Of a DNA stretch of 64,000 nucleotides, positions 45,451 to 58,054 are shown one piece after another. This DNA comes from Nephrocerus scutellatus. Its lineage: Eukaryota > Arthropoda > Insecta > Diptera > Pipunculidae. Below the pieces are notes generated by a model that was given only the letters and a program-made list of their open reading frames with translations, had not been told where the DNA came from and did no database searches. The first letter of the stretch is position 1. Every line of letters begins with the position of its first letter. The translations under genes were made by a program, and so were the position numbers. The stretch spans positions 28,363,777 to 28,427,776 of the forward strand of contig OX352761.1 of the NCBI GenBank assembly GCA_947095585.1, written 5' to 3'.

Positions 45451-46890
45451 GCTTTTAATACATATATACACATAGAAATTAAGAATTATAATATGGATAA
45501 AAATTCGAATATGCAATTAATATCGATATTAGCGGGATATGTTTGAAAGAGTAAAGGATGATAATAAATTCAGTAGTGGTTTCATAAGGAGGAATGAAGT
45601 TTTCGTTGTACAAATCGACATTTTAACAGAACAACAACCTCATTTTTTGGGTGGTTTGCTGCATTATGCGATTATTGCAACTGGTAAATTTTCTGCATAG
45701 GATATTTTTACGTGTTATGAGAAAGTTACATCGTTTTTCGCCATATATCCTGATTTGTGGTTAAACTATTCATGGCATTTACTCGTATTTAAAAAATACT
45801 TTGTGTATATGTTGATTGAAACACTAATAATTAGTGCTTTACTTTCATTTCAGCAAAATTTCATTTAAGAAATACTCAATGTTAAAACAAAGTAAGGTAT
45901 TATTTAGCAAATGTCCTTGTAATATGTAATTTATAATAATTAATATAAAATTTCAAGATATTTTAATATTACATATGATCGCTTGGTCTCCTCTTGGAAC
46001 GGTAAACTCTATAATATAATACCATTAAATATCAGTAATTAAGTTGATGCCATAATACAAGCCTTATTGGGTAATCGAAAGTACTTTCAAGTTTTACACG
46101 TTTTGTCCTTACTGATGCTTCCCAAATTAAACTGCATGACGAAGAATCTGCATATTTAGCTAAAAATAGCTTCTTAACCATAGCACATGCTGACTGATAA
46201 ATCATCCCACGAAAATTTCAATGTCACACAAAATGAAATGAATGAAATTATTCTTTTGTTTTGATTAAAAATAAATTTAACTAAATATGTATTTAATGAG
46301 AGAAAAACAAAAACATTAATGATGGCTGGGTCTAAATAAAAAGTCAAGCAGATCATAGATGTAAACAAAATTTTCAATGTAACTATTCGCCTTGAAAATT
46401 ATATACAAATGTTAATTAATTTTTTTCTGTAGTAACTTATAATGGCAATTCCTTTAATCAAAAATAAAACAGATAAACATTCTCTAATTAAGCAAAACTA
46501 ATGAACAATAGTTCTTTGGGTACTGAATATTCTAGTGACTGGATCAATGTCGATCACATTCAAAGAAGTGTGAAATTATTCTGAAATACATATACACATT
46601 CATCAAGCAATGTGTGTATTCATATAAAATGCACTAATGTTAAAGTAAAATTTTATACTCAATTAATATGTGTGAAATTCTTGAGAAACAAATAGAAAAA
46701 TTTTAAATTTCTGAGAGTTTCCTTCGATATATTTCTTAAGCGTATTTTAAAAATAGATGTGTGCCCGTAAGCTACAACAGGTTGGTAGTAGAGTTTGCGC
46801 GTTTAGCGACGGCCAATGTCCAAGCAGAGATAGAGCAGCATTTTTTTCTAAAATGTATTATAGACTGTAGCCTGTAGACTGTAGAACTGT
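45451..46890. other. No gene recognised; possible MEF2-type sites
   Basis: AT-rich. CTAAAAATAG at 46160-46169 and TTAAAAATAG at 46747-46756 both fit the MEF2 consensus YTA(A/T)4TAR. In DNA this AT-rich such matches are expected by chance; their relevance rests only on lying upstream of a muscle gene. Confidence 0.3.
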
Positions 46891-46895
46891 CTGCA

Positions 46896-46903
46896 TATAA
46901 ATA
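46896..46903 (+). promoter_or_regulatory. Candidate TATA box
   Basis: TATAAATA, followed 62 bp later by an ATG with a 104-codon frame and 140 bp downstream of a MEF2-like site. Could serve the small ORF at 46958, or a non-coding first exon of the muscle gene (a GTAAGC donor-like site lies at 46966). Confidence 0.35.
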
Positions 46904-46957
46904 CTAACACACAGACGCAGAGTACAAGGAATTACTATAGCATTCAATATTTCCCTC

Positions 46958-47269
46958 ATGTTTATTGTAAGCATACAAAGCGATGTGATCTTGAAGAAGC
47001 TTTTTAGTTCGTCTATCCATCCCAAGTACCCCTTGGCTAAAAAACAACTAGTTTTACTACCACCAGCATTACCACCAGTATATTATCGCTACAATACTAC
47101 AGCCACAGGCAACCCACGATCTAAGAATTCCTGGCCGAATGCTTATGTATTCGATGTATTCTCCACCAACAATAATCCGTTAAGGTGCCAAGAAATCAAA
47201 TCAACGGCAAAAACGTTGATCTTCCGACTTTGCCGAATAATTTTGGTGAAGCAAAATTTGATCGGTTAG
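46958..47269 (+). CDS. Unrecognised small ORF (about 103 residues)
   Basis: I do not recognise this protein. It opens MFIVSIQSDVILKKLF, has a proline/tyrosine-rich middle (LLPPALPPVYYRY) and a basic C-terminal part (STAKTLIFRLCRIILVKQ). There is no clear signal peptide or membrane segment. In favour of a gene: a TATA box 62 bp upstream, an unusually GC-balanced and non-repetitive stretch for this region, and AATAAA about 50 bp after the stop (near 47321). Against: no homology I can recall, and a GTAAGC just after the ATG could make it part of a 5'-UTR exon instead. Treat as a candidate only. Confidence 0.25.
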   Translation: MFIVSIQSDVILKKLFSSSIHPKYPLAKKQLVLLPPALPPVYYRYNTTATGNPRSKNSWPNAYVFDVFSTNNNPLRCQEIKSTAKTLIFRLCRIILVKQNLIG

Positions 47270-48464
47270 CAGTTTGAAATAATTCTTCGTTGAGGATAGA
47301 TCGCTATTTTTTAGGAGTTAAATAAATGTAAGAATATAGTCATTAAAATAAAAAATATCAAAATGTGTTATAAAGTGGTACTAATTTTTTTAATTAAATA
47401 AGTAAAATAAAATTAAATGAATTACAGTTTTGTGCATGTTTGTTACAATTTTTCAAGTGAATATAATATTGAAATTAAAATTAATTCTTTTTATATGGAA
47501 TTCTAGTGATTAATGTGTACAATTTTTACCACCACTTACATAATATTGAAATCAAATACTCTTGAACATTTACAAAAAAAATTAATAGAATTAAGGCAAT
47601 CCTTTAAGGATTTTATAAGAATAAAATTTGTGTAAAAATGTAAATCATCATATTGTGTGTAATATACGAATGAGTCATTTGAAAGCGATCTTTTTGAAGC
47701 GAAAGTGAAATAAATACAAAAAAAAAATAATTATGGATGTGGTGGTGGTGAGAAAAGAACCCACTTGGAATATAAATAAACATCACACTTCAAAACTCAA
47801 CTCAAGGACATTTAAAAATAAATATCTTTGTCATCTAAATAAATCGAATCAAAACGATTGTGATTTGGATAAGGAACTTTAAAGACAACAAAGAAAACGA
47901 CCACTCAGCGTTAAGTTCAAAGACAATCTTTAATGGTTTAAGGAATTTCAAAGTTTTACAATATAAATAAAATAAAAATAAATAAATATAAATATTTTTA
48001 AAGTACATTGTGACATTAATATAGAAATAGTTTAAATGGTATTTATGGCATGCGTGTAAATTTTCCAGTAATGGGAATGGGTTTATTAAAAACAAATAAT
48101 TTTTTAAGTGTGCAGTTTTAAAGTTATGGTTCTTAATGAATTAAATGTATTAATTATAAAAAAATAATTAAAAAAATGTAGCACGGAAAAATTCTAAAAA
48201 CAAAAAAAAAGTTAAAAATTCTGTTTCGGGTTACAAAAAATTTCTGCTTATTGAGATGCCTAAAATATAATCATACTTTTTGTTTTGTAAAAATATTAAG
48301 TCATCTTAAACATAATTATTCAAATTCAAGTTGTAAGTTGTGTTGTAAATATTCTAGTTTAAATTTCATCGAAATTAAATTAACTCTTAATTTATTTCCA
48401 AAGCTCCATAGTATAACAACAATAAAATTCCAATTTAATATTTAGTTATCATTTATATTTACAG
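47270..48464. other. Upstream region of the myofilin gene
   Basis: AT-rich. A second TATAAATA lies at 47771-47778, followed about 35 bp later by TTAAAAATAA (MEF2-like, about 47812). Either this or the box at 46896 could be the gene's core promoter; the sequence alone does not decide. Confidence 0.3.
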
Positions 48465-48541
48465 CGAACGAGACTAGGAATCGAATAGATACTAACAAAA
48501 AGTTTTTGTATAAAAACAAGAAAACCAACAAATCGATCAAA
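48465..48541 (+). other. Mf: 5'-UTR part of myofilin exon carrying the start codon
   Basis: A good acceptor (TTATATTTACAG, ending 48464) opens an exon that reaches the ATG at 48542. At least one non-coding exon therefore lies upstream. Confidence 0.65.
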
Positions 48542-51500
48542 ATGTTCAAGAATCATTTGGAAATGATTGGCCGCAACGAGAGCCCCAGCAAGAAGGCCAA
48601 ATTCTGGCAGTCATACATCAGATCCTTGAAGGGTGAGTATTCTTAAAAACATAATCTTTTTTCTCTATATATCTATTTAAATTATCCTAATCCTAATCGA
48701 AATTATTTTATTAACATCTCTGGCCAACAAATCAGGTTACTCGATATGACCCATAACTATTATGTACTAGGTAAACGTAAATATGCGCAGATATTTTCCT
48801 TTTCTATTTAATTGAAGCCTCGAAATCATATTCGTATGCCAGCAAGAGAGAAGCGAACGAATTTAGTTCTATTTTTGAACATCGAAGATGCGAGAGCTTT
48901 GGCGAGAAATTGAAAATAATAAGGGTATTTGCTGGGTAGGGGAGTAGGGTGGAAAGTGAATAAATTGACGGCGACTGCATCTGATACATCAGAAACACCC
49001 ACAATTTTAACAACTTTTGACATATTTTAGATGAGGCTGCTGCTTTGTATCTATTGTTTATTTTTTGTCCCTATTTGAGCATCGGACCATCCTTGTCATC
49101 TTTTGCCTACCTGCTTTGAAAATAATTGGATTTTTTCCAAATATTCCATAATAGATGACGTTCGTCACAATAGTCACAACTGATCGAGTTGTATGCTAAT
49201 TCTTTAGAAGTCTGCAAACATTTTAGAATTTTATTTTCGTGTGAATTCAATTCAAAATGTACGCTTCTGATTAGCAAATTATCCGTGCGATTTTAGTACA
49301 TCTAAGTACTCGTGACTGTATATACCTACTCATATATATATCAAACTCTCAAAACGCAACTATTAATCTTTTAATTAATATGGCGCGTATTTTACCGATT
49401 TATTGTTGTACCTGTTAAATATATCATATTTGTCATTATTCATTAATTCTTAATTTACATGAGCTGACACGACATGCGAGAGCTTTTGTATAATTTTAAC
49501 CTCAAATAAGTTAGTTTTTCATTCTAAATTTAGAAAGCTGTGCCAGGCAAGTTGAAAGGCGAATAGCGTCAAAAATCATGAAGAGAAAACTATTTATCAC
49601 AGAAGTTCTGAGTTTTTAATTGAAAATTGAATGCGCCAACTAATTGTTGAGCCGACAAGCAAGCAAGCAGTACAACAGGTTAAACAAAAAAATTTTTAAG
49701 CATTAACATTTCATTTCACGACGCTTGTTTTATTATTTAGGCCAGTGAATTGTTTGCTTGTATATACAAATCATGAACATTAAGATATACATGTAGCTAC
49801 ATGACATCTGTAGCGAAAATTCAGGGTGTTCTTTACTCTCTAAAATTAAAAACTCCAGATTCTCTAGCAAGAAGTAATCTAATTTATAAATTTTCTTATC
49901 ATCGAACATACAAAATATATTTTTGCTTTTAATCGACAACAAAAAGGCACTATTTGTTGATTTCCCTTGTCAGTCTAAAAACAATATACGGGCTAAGTTG
50001 TGACACAACGTTATTTTAGGAAGGTATTGGAATTCTCCTGATTTGTAATCGATTAGTTGCTATTGATTAGCGCTAATTAAAGCGTAATGTTTTGAATTCC
50101 TAGCGTCAGAGTGCTTTTTTTCCATCAAGAGTTTGATTGGAGAAATTGATTAATAATCTCAAATTCTTTACATTATGTTTAATATACTTAAGGAGTGTTA
50201 TTTAAAGTTTATTGTGTAAAATTATATTCGCAGTTTTTCCGTTTCTTTTTGAATACGATAATGGTAATAACACGGTATTTATCCAAACTTTATTCAATTT
50301 AATAATGCATCCAATAAAACTAACTTACTAATTATTTTCCATTTTAACTCTTAAAATCTTCTTATAGGATCCGAAGATATTCGTGCCCATGATTCACCAA
50401 AAATCCGTTCATACAGGCCATACAGTGCATATGTCGACACCTTACCAACTTTCAGGAGCATTTTCGATGAGCCAATTACTGCTAACGATAGGATCCATTC
50501 TCACGGCTACAGATATTTGCCGGTCAGCAGAGAAACCTATGGATACTCACCAAGGGCTATCTATGATCATCATTATAGCAGAACAAGTAAGTTAATACAT
50601 ACGTGTTTAATTGTATAAAAGATACAAAATGCTTTCGTACACGCAAGGCTTCTTGTTAAGTTATTTCATGGCAGAATGTATTTGTTAAATGCTTTTAGTT
50701 ATTTTTGAGCTTTTTGTTAAACCAATCAATTGAATAATTTTATCGTTTATATCATATCTCAATTATATCATTGTTTTTTTTTTTGTAAAATTAGCCGAAA
50801 ACAAATTATATTTTGCGTAATAGTAGTTCTGTTAGGTATTTAAATCAAATCTGGCGAGTATTTCCAAATTGGTTTTTAGCGGAGTGTCGATGTCTTTGCT
50901 ACTTGTATACTTTTTGTCTAAAAATACATAAAAACAAATTACGTCACACACATGCCAGGCCAGTGGTGATATATTTTATGCTTTCCTTGCCAAAAGTATT
51001 TTTCATTATTGTATTATTCAATATAAAAACAAATTTAGTAGAGAAGATCTTTGAGATTTATATTAAAAATAAAATGTATTCTACTTTTGTTTTTATGTCG
51101 TGGGTTTTCATGGATGAATTTGTGTTTGTATCTTTCGGATCGAATAACCCAGAAAAAGAGATCTGATATGATGGTCAATTAGATTTTATCAATTTACTTT
51201 CAATGACAAATAAAATGTAGGAATTTAGTAAGGAACACCATGTTATCTAGAATTTCAGAGACAACTGTGGAGAAGGGAATAGGTTTTTCTATTTTACTAT
51301 GAATTAATTTTACAGTAGAACAAAAAAGAACAAAAAAAGATAAAAATAGATAAAATTTATTATACTTTTGTAAAACTTCATCAATGGTTAGTTAAAAAAA
51401 AATGCCCATTGATACAGCGCAATTGTTGTATTGAGAATTATGCATGCAATTAAAATTTAATTCATTTTTCTACATCTACAGATGTTGTGAATTAATTTCT

Positions 51501-54500
51501 GCCAAAAACCATTTTTAATTTTAATAATTCCGATATGTTCAACAGGAAAAAGAGATGAGCTGTGTTTTGTGTTCATAAATTAATTTCATTTCACTTTGCT
51601 GTTTAAAGAACATTTTCGGTTTCGCAACGTTTTGTCTACTAGATAAATATACATATTTATATGACATAAAATATTGGAATTTATTTATATCATAAAGTTC
51701 TCAAAGTTATTCAGGGATACTGCATTGTGTCGTTATAAAAAAAAATACAATATTGATGTATACAATTTAAATCTGGATAGGTCGATAGCAAAACTATTAT
51801 CATAGGTATACCTAAATACCTATCTTAATAGGTAATTGAGCATTAAAAAATTATAAACAATACCAATTTATTCATTAAGTCATAAATAACTGTAAATACA
51901 TTGAGGAATATTTACATTACGACTTATGGAGTAACAATAAGGTGAGCAAGTTTTAATTCTCTAGCCAATCTTAGCATTATATTTATTAAATGTTTCAACA
52001 CTAAAAGTATATATAGTGTGATGCATTTTCTGCAGTTAACAAAGATGTAAGCATTTTAGATAAAAAGCTAAATCACATAGTATGATACATAGATAAAAGA
52101 TAGATAGGTGAGTTACATGGGTGATCTATAACGCTTGGAAGTGTTCAGGAACACTGTTTTTTAAAATATAAATAACATACGCTGTATTATTCCATTATCA
52201 ATCCAATCCAACCCAATCATGTGCGTATTTATGGTTAGATACTGTAATCGGCTGCAAAAGTTTTCTAGCTTAATTTTCTTCTCGCAGATCTGTATCTATT
52301 ATGTAATTAGAGTAATTCATGCTAAACCCAGATTCCATGTTGCGGGTGGATTGCTTGACAACTTGTTACACAGCAATTATTCATGAATTGTTATTAAAAT
52401 TCTGAGCTCATTATTATGATTTATAGGAGTCCATATGTTTTAAAGTTAAAACAAAATTCGTATGTGTTGCTCCATGTGAAGTTTACAGAAAATTCTAAGA
52501 CATAAAAATTCGAAGCACTAAGGCGTTTAATCAAAAAAGTGTTTTGTGTAAATTGGAATTGAATCTGCGATTACGGATGCGCTGTCGACTTTGAGGGTGG
52601 ACAACTCGCTTTGCGAATTGATTATTCTTCTGCTCACAAGTAGGATTATTAATTCAAAGCTGGGCGTGTCGTCTGCCAGAAGATCTGTCTGCAGACGAAC
52701 CACACAAGGTGGAGTCTTGTCCCCCCTTTTATGGAACTTAGCGGTGAATGAACTGCTGGTATGCCCAAGATGCTCTCAACAAGCTAATTTGTTGGGCAGA
52801 TCGCTGTGGTTTAGGGGTAAATCATCACAAAACTGAGCTTGTCCTATTCACCAGGAAATATAAAGTTCCACTTATTAACCCTCATTCTATTAAAGGAATA
52901 AAATTAACATTCTCTGATAGAGGCAAGTATTTGGGTGTTTTTTTAGACAGAAAGCTGAGCTGGAAACCTAACATACAAGAAAGAGTTTGTAAAGCCACAG
53001 TGACACTCTTCTCATGCAAAAAAGCCAATGGTAGCAGATGGGGTCTTCAACCCCATATTACCCATTGGCTATATACAGCGGTAGTAAGACATACTTTACT
53101 ATACGGTGTGACTGTATGGTGGACTGCCTTAAATAAGAAAGTAAACCTTGACAAATTAGGCAAAATCCAAAGATCAGCTAGAATATGTATGAGCGGAGCA
53201 CTGCGTACAACCCCCTCCGCCGCACTGGACATTCAGTTTGACCTTACACCACGCAACATTTACGGCAGCAAGTAGGTGCTAGTTCGGCTATTCGCCTTAA
53301 TGCTATCTTCAAGTGGACTAGAAATGAAATCGGTCACTCCTCTATCCTGAATTTAGTCAGGATCCCAGACAACATAGACTACACTATTCTGCAACTCCAT
53401 TTCAACAAAAACTTCCAGGACACCTTCCCCTCCAGATCATTCTGGGACGAAGACGCTTACCTGGAAAATGAACCAATTCATTAAACGGGTCAAAAACTTA
53501 TGACGGAGTTGGCGGAGGTGTTTTCTCAAAAAGGTTAAATCTTAGCCACTCTTTCCGTCTTGCAAATCACTGCAGTTTTTTCCAGTCTGAAATTATGGCG
53601 ATCAGTGATGCCTTGTCCTGGCTGAAGAAAAATGTTATATCCGCTAAGGATATCCCTATATCTTCGGATAGCCAAGCTGCGATGAAATCCCTGGAATCAG
53701 TCTCCACAAGTTCAATTCTAGCCCTTAACTGCCGATTATCTCTCGTGGAGATGGCGGAGCAGTTCAATATCCACCTGTGTTGGGTGCCGGGGCACAGAGA
53801 TATTTCGGGTAACTGTATGGGTGACGAACTCGCCAAGCAAGCAACTACACTACCCTTCTTACCTCAGTATGGTTCCATATGCATACTAATCGCTACATGC
53901 AAATTCTTGTTAAAGCGGGATGCTAATGTAAAAACTAACTGTAGGTGGTCAAACGGTACAACTTTCATAGCGACAAAGCAGATCTGGCCCAAGCTGGATA
54001 CGAAACACTCGGAGTGTTTGATCTCTCAAAAAAGATCGCACATCTGTGTTATTGTAGGTGTCATCACTGGACAGTGTAGGTAGGCATGAGGAGGAGAAGA
54101 CCATCATCCATCTTCTCTGTACTTATCCAGCACTCTCCCAAAAGTATAAACTCCATATGGGTGCTTTTTTCTACAACGACACTAATGATCTCATCAACAT
54201 TGACATTGGTAGTCTCCTATGCTTCATACGAAGCTCTAATGGAAAGAATTTTTTCTGATCCGTCCATTACTGGTCTAAATGTGTCGGTTTCACTGACAGC
54301 CACCTTAACCTAACCTAAATTGAAATTGAAAAAGCGTTTGCTCATAATTCGATAAATATTGTTTTTATTTTTTTAATAGCACATATTTATTGTTGACCAT
54401 TGACCAACAAATATGAAAATATTGGACCAGAATTAAAAATAAGCTGACTTAGTGCATTTTAATAGATTTTTTTTTAAAACAAGAAAAAAATTAAAAGAGT

Positions 54501-57500
54501 ATTACAACAATAGTTAGAATTATTCGCTATCAGATTTTTCTAAGTCATTTGGTTCTTAAATACTTATTTTTTAAATCACTTATTCTTAATATAATTAAGA
54601 TATTTTGGAACAGGGTTTCTTTTTTTGTATCCAATAATCATACAGGTACAACCAAATGAAAACAGTGATATATATAGAATAAATCTTAAATACCGGCATT
54701 CTTTTCATTTTTAAGAACTAGTTGAAGTATTCCCCAAGCACGAGATTTTGCATTTTAAAAAAATACAATTTTTATTTTAAAAAAAACGAAAAAAAAAACT
54801 TATTTTTCTTTTCTTTTGCATAATTATTTATTTCAGAATAAACATCTCACCATAACTGAAATTTGATCAATTGAACTAAAAAAATCAAAAAAGCTTCGCA
54901 CAACTAACAAAAAGTAAAAACAGAGCCGCTTCTAATTGTTGTTTTGTTTCAAAGAACGAAAAAATAATCAAATATTAAAAATTTAAATAAAATATTATTT
55001 TAATTGTTAAATATTTTTAGGAAAATGATAGCAAATTAATATTAATTCTTGTGAAAACAGAAAACGTCAAGTTTTTATTTATATGTTTTTCCAATTTAGT
55101 TAAATTACCGACAAATTATTCAAAAATAGTATTTTATTATATAATTATTGTCTGTTGCAATTTATAATTATATTGTTTTTGTTATTTAAAATGAAATCAA
55201 GATTTAATTTTTTTATAATAAATTTGAGTATTTTGAGTGCGTCGGGGATATTAATTGTGTTTCTACTTTATTTTGATAACCATAAAAATTAAATCAATTT
55301 TAAGAAAATATCAATTTTACGCTGCGGGGTAATCCTGAGACATAAAGGTACTTATAAACATAAGTAAAAACGATGTCCCAATAAAATGTTATTATGATTT
55401 AATTCAAATAATAACATAACTGACCCTTCTGTCTCTTCATTAAAAGATTATTTATTTCATTTTCGTCGTCAATAGTATTCTAATGAAAGTTGTGTTCCCA
55501 TGTTATTTCGAATGTCGGTTGTAATTCTTTGAAATAAGAAACGCCGTTTTATTTGGTAAACTTCATAATTTTATTTTAAAATCATTGCATAAATTCGTCG
55601 TTGCATTTTATTTCGCCGATAATCATGAAAAAAGTATTTCTGTTTAAATAAGATTTTTTTTTAAATTATTATTTTTTGTTTGTTTTTTACTTTTTAATTT
55701 TAATCAACTTATAATTATTTTTTACTAACGTTAAATCATAAGTCTGACTTTTAAATCAAATTTGTAACTTAATTTTTCCAAAAACTTTTTTATTCTTTCT
55801 GCAACTATTGTTTTGTGTGCTTTTAAAATTAAATTTGTTGCCGTCTGCTTGCTTTTTGCAACAAGGATTATATTTGTCTTTTGATTTTTATCGTAAAATT
55901 GGCAAAGAATAAATAACTGTTTTATTGTTACAGAAAAAGATTATTAATTGGATTTTTTTTAAATAATAATTTCAGTTCCAGCATCTTACGATGCCGAGAA
56001 GGCTTGGAATGATCATTTGAAGCGTATGCAAGAAATTGAACGCAGGTAAGTTGATGCTGCATTAAAAATAAAAAGTTGTTCATCTAAATTAATAATAATA
56101 ATAATATTCGGCGCGACAGACCATTGCGGTCTAAGCTCCTAGCTTCTCGCGACCATTTGTGTTGCGCATGTATATTTTTGGATACAAATGGAAGAGACCT
56201 ACAATTTAAGGCCGGATCCGAAAAACAACTTGAGAAGCTTTCCGTTACAAGTTATTACCCTCGGAACGTTTGTCACACGTTCGAGAGGTGGGACACAGTG
56301 AAAAATTCTTTTGGTGTTACTGTGATTCGAACCACTAACCTCCTGCTCAGTAGTCATGCGCATTTCCACTGAGCCACGGCGCCCACGTTCATCTAAATTG
56401 TTTACTAAAAAATTTAACCTGAGGATTTTTACCCATGTTTCAATATATCTAATGGATCTAATTTTTACAAAAAGTGTTCTCCATCGGAGATATACATGTG
56501 TGTAAAATTGGAAGAAACTCGGTTTAATGTTTTTAAAATAATTTTATGGGTCCTCACGATCCTAGAGCCCGGGGTCTCCAAAATTTCCACAAAAAGTGTT
56601 GTCCATCGGAGATACATATGTGTATAAAATTTAAAGAAAATCGGGTTAATTTTCAAAAATTGTATATGGGCTCCCCTCGGGCCTAAGGGCTCAGGCCCCA
56701 AATTTTAATAGAAATTTTTGTCTCCGGAAATGTGTATTTCCAAAATGTGTATGTGCAAAATTTCAAAAAAAATCGGGCTTTGGAAAGTGGGTTAATAATT
56801 GATCGCAAGATTCCACGACAAACAGACCGACCGACCGACAGACAGACGTGCCACGGGCAAGCGAATTTAAAAATTAAAATTTTTCTTGTAAATTCTCTGA
56901 TCGGAGATTCGATTTTGTGGTGAAATTCCCCATTTGGTGGTGAAAACATAGCAGCCACAGCGCACGGTTGGTGCGACGTACGTACACACAGCGACGTGCG
57001 AAGTACAGCTAAAATTCTTTCGTTTGGGCTTAGTAAAGCTGTAATGCAGTGTGAGTGCGTAACCAGTTCTTCATATACTCGTAATATTGTACAAAACACA
57101 AATTAAGAATGCACTCACACAACTGAGTGTAAAACACATTTCAATTGCGGAACCATTCAGTTTTGTATAAAATTATTTGTTCTATTTCCTCTTGATTCTC
57201 TATACTCTCTGCTGTAACACAACAACAAAACAACTACAATCGTAAAGCAAGCAGCGCTGCTTACAGAGCATCAGCTGATCAGCGCACACAGAACATAGTC
57301 ATTATAGTATGGAATAATCTATTGGAAATTTTTTTTATATGGGAGCCCCTCGTTCCCGTTGCCCGATCTCTCTGAAATGTTAATAGAAAGTAGAAATATA
57401 CATGTGTGCCAAATTTCAATAAAATCGGGCTGTGGAAAGTGGGTTAAAAATTGATCAGAATATCTGACCAGCCAGCCAGCCAGCCACGGGCACGCGAAGT

Positions 57501-58054
57501 TAATATAGAGAATTTAAAAATAAATAAATAATTAGAAAAGGAAACTATAAGAACATAAAAACTTCATTGAAAAATTTTAGCTTTGTCATAAATCGAAGTT
57601 ATGTCATAGCAATAAATATCAACACATGTTATAGAAATTTTGGGTAAAATACAACCAGTCGAGACATAATTTGAGTTTTTATTATTTATCAGATAACTAT
57701 GTAGTTGAAAAAAAACATCTGCGATTATTTCTTTACGAGGTCTTTTAGACTCTATCATGACTACAAGTTATGAGTTTTTAAAACTTTGAACGTCGGACGT
57801 GTTTATTAAAACTCTCAAAGAATAAACAAATAAAATAAAAATTTAATTTCAGCAATCCTGGTCAGAAATATTTCAATCAAATTCTAAGAATATAACCTAA
57901 TATCTCAACCATTTCATCCTTTTCAACTAGATACCCATCTCGTTATGGTCTTTACCTCAAGGACAAGCCACACACACCAAACGCCCTTGTTCCATTGGAA
58001 TACGAACCAGAAGACAAACTCCTTCAAGAAATTAACAAGGGTAAGGCTTTGTAA
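48542..58054 (+). CDS. Mf: Myofilin (muscle thick-filament protein), four coding exons
   Basis: Exons 48542-48632, 50368-50586, 55976-56045 and 57931-58054 join in frame. Donors are GTGAGT, GTAAGT and GTAAGT; acceptors are TTATAG, TTTCAG and AACTAG. The protein is 167 residues (about 20 kDa), basic and tyrosine-rich, opening MFKNHLEMIGRNESPSKKAK. Conserved-looking blocks are RIHSHGYRYLPVSRETYGY (about 73-91), EKAWNDHLKRMQEIERRYPS and LVPLEYEPEDKLLQEINKG near the end. There is no signal peptide or enzymatic motif. I identify it as myofilin, a structural protein of insect thick filaments, from its start, size and layout. The start context ATCAAAATG is typical of flies. A donor-like GGTAAGG overlaps the last four codons, so longer isoforms are possible. 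Introns 2 and 3 hold a LINE, a SINE and two H elements. Confidence 0.85.
48633..50367 (+). other. Myofilin intron 1
   Basis: 1.7 kb, AT-rich, with no mobile element recognised; possibly the most regulatory of the introns for that reason. Confidence 0.6.
50587..55975 (+). other. Myofilin intron 2
   Basis: 5.4 kb. Contains the LINE remnant at 52570-54320 in sense orientation; the rest is AT-rich without recognisable elements. A 117-codon frame at 50813-51166 is hydrophobic and unrecognised. Confidence 0.6.
52570..54320 (+). pseudogene. Loa/I-group LINE, second family, 5'-truncated and rearranged
   Basis: Begins before motif B (TTQGGVLSPLLWNLAVNELL, about 52705-52765). It then jumps straight to DALNKLICWADRCGLGVNH (about 52770), so the YADD motif C is deleted. 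Next come GKYLGVFLDRKLSWKPNI (about 52924) and KLGKIQRSARICMSGALR (about 53155). In RNase H the GSKTYDGVGGGVFS block at 53487 follows AAC (Asn) where the catalytic Asp codon is expected. ISSDSQAAMKSL (53655) and LCWVPGHRDISGN (53776) follow, then an IHLLCTYPALSQ zinc-region remnant. It ends near CCTTAACCTAACCTAA. Multiple frame breaks. Confidence 0.85.
56091..56386 (-). mobile_element. tRNA-derived SINE, copy 5, full length
   Basis: On the minus strand: GTGGGCGCCGTGGCTCAGTG (A box TGGCTCAGTGG), B box GGTTCGAATCA, a 200-bp body, end CTGTCGCGCCGAAT and tail (ATT)n in sense view. Flanked by a perfect 13-bp duplication GTTCATCTAAATT at 56078-56090 and 56387-56399. This is the reference copy for the family. 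Confidence 0.95.
56450..56875 (+). mobile_element. H element copy 9 (5' part missing)
   Basis: Three units in sense orientation with GATATACATGTGTGTAAAAT, GATACATATGTGTATAAAAT and TGTGTATTTCCAAAATGTGT cores. It ends ACCGACCGACAGACAGACG, CCACGGGCAAGCGAATTTAA. Confidence 0.8.
56873..57520 (+). mobile_element. H element copy 10, tandem with copy 9
   Basis: Starts TTAAAATTTTTCTTGTAAAT directly after copy 9. It has the palindrome AAGCAGCGCTGCTT at 57249-57262, one array unit, and GACCAGCCAGCCAGCCAGCC. It ends CACGCGAAGTTAATATAGAG. Same subfamily as copies 1 and 3. Confidence 0.82.

Larger units (their letters stand above)
56046..57930 (+). other. Myofilin intron 3
   Basis: 1.9 kb, over half of it mobile DNA (SINE 56091-56386, H elements 56450-57520). 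The exon borders are intact. Confidence 0.7.

Noticed and set aside
56325..56386. tRNA-like A and B boxes considered as a tRNA gene
   Set aside because: No acceptor stem pairing or anticodon arm; the boxes belong to the SINE head, with 230 bp of SINE body and a target duplication.
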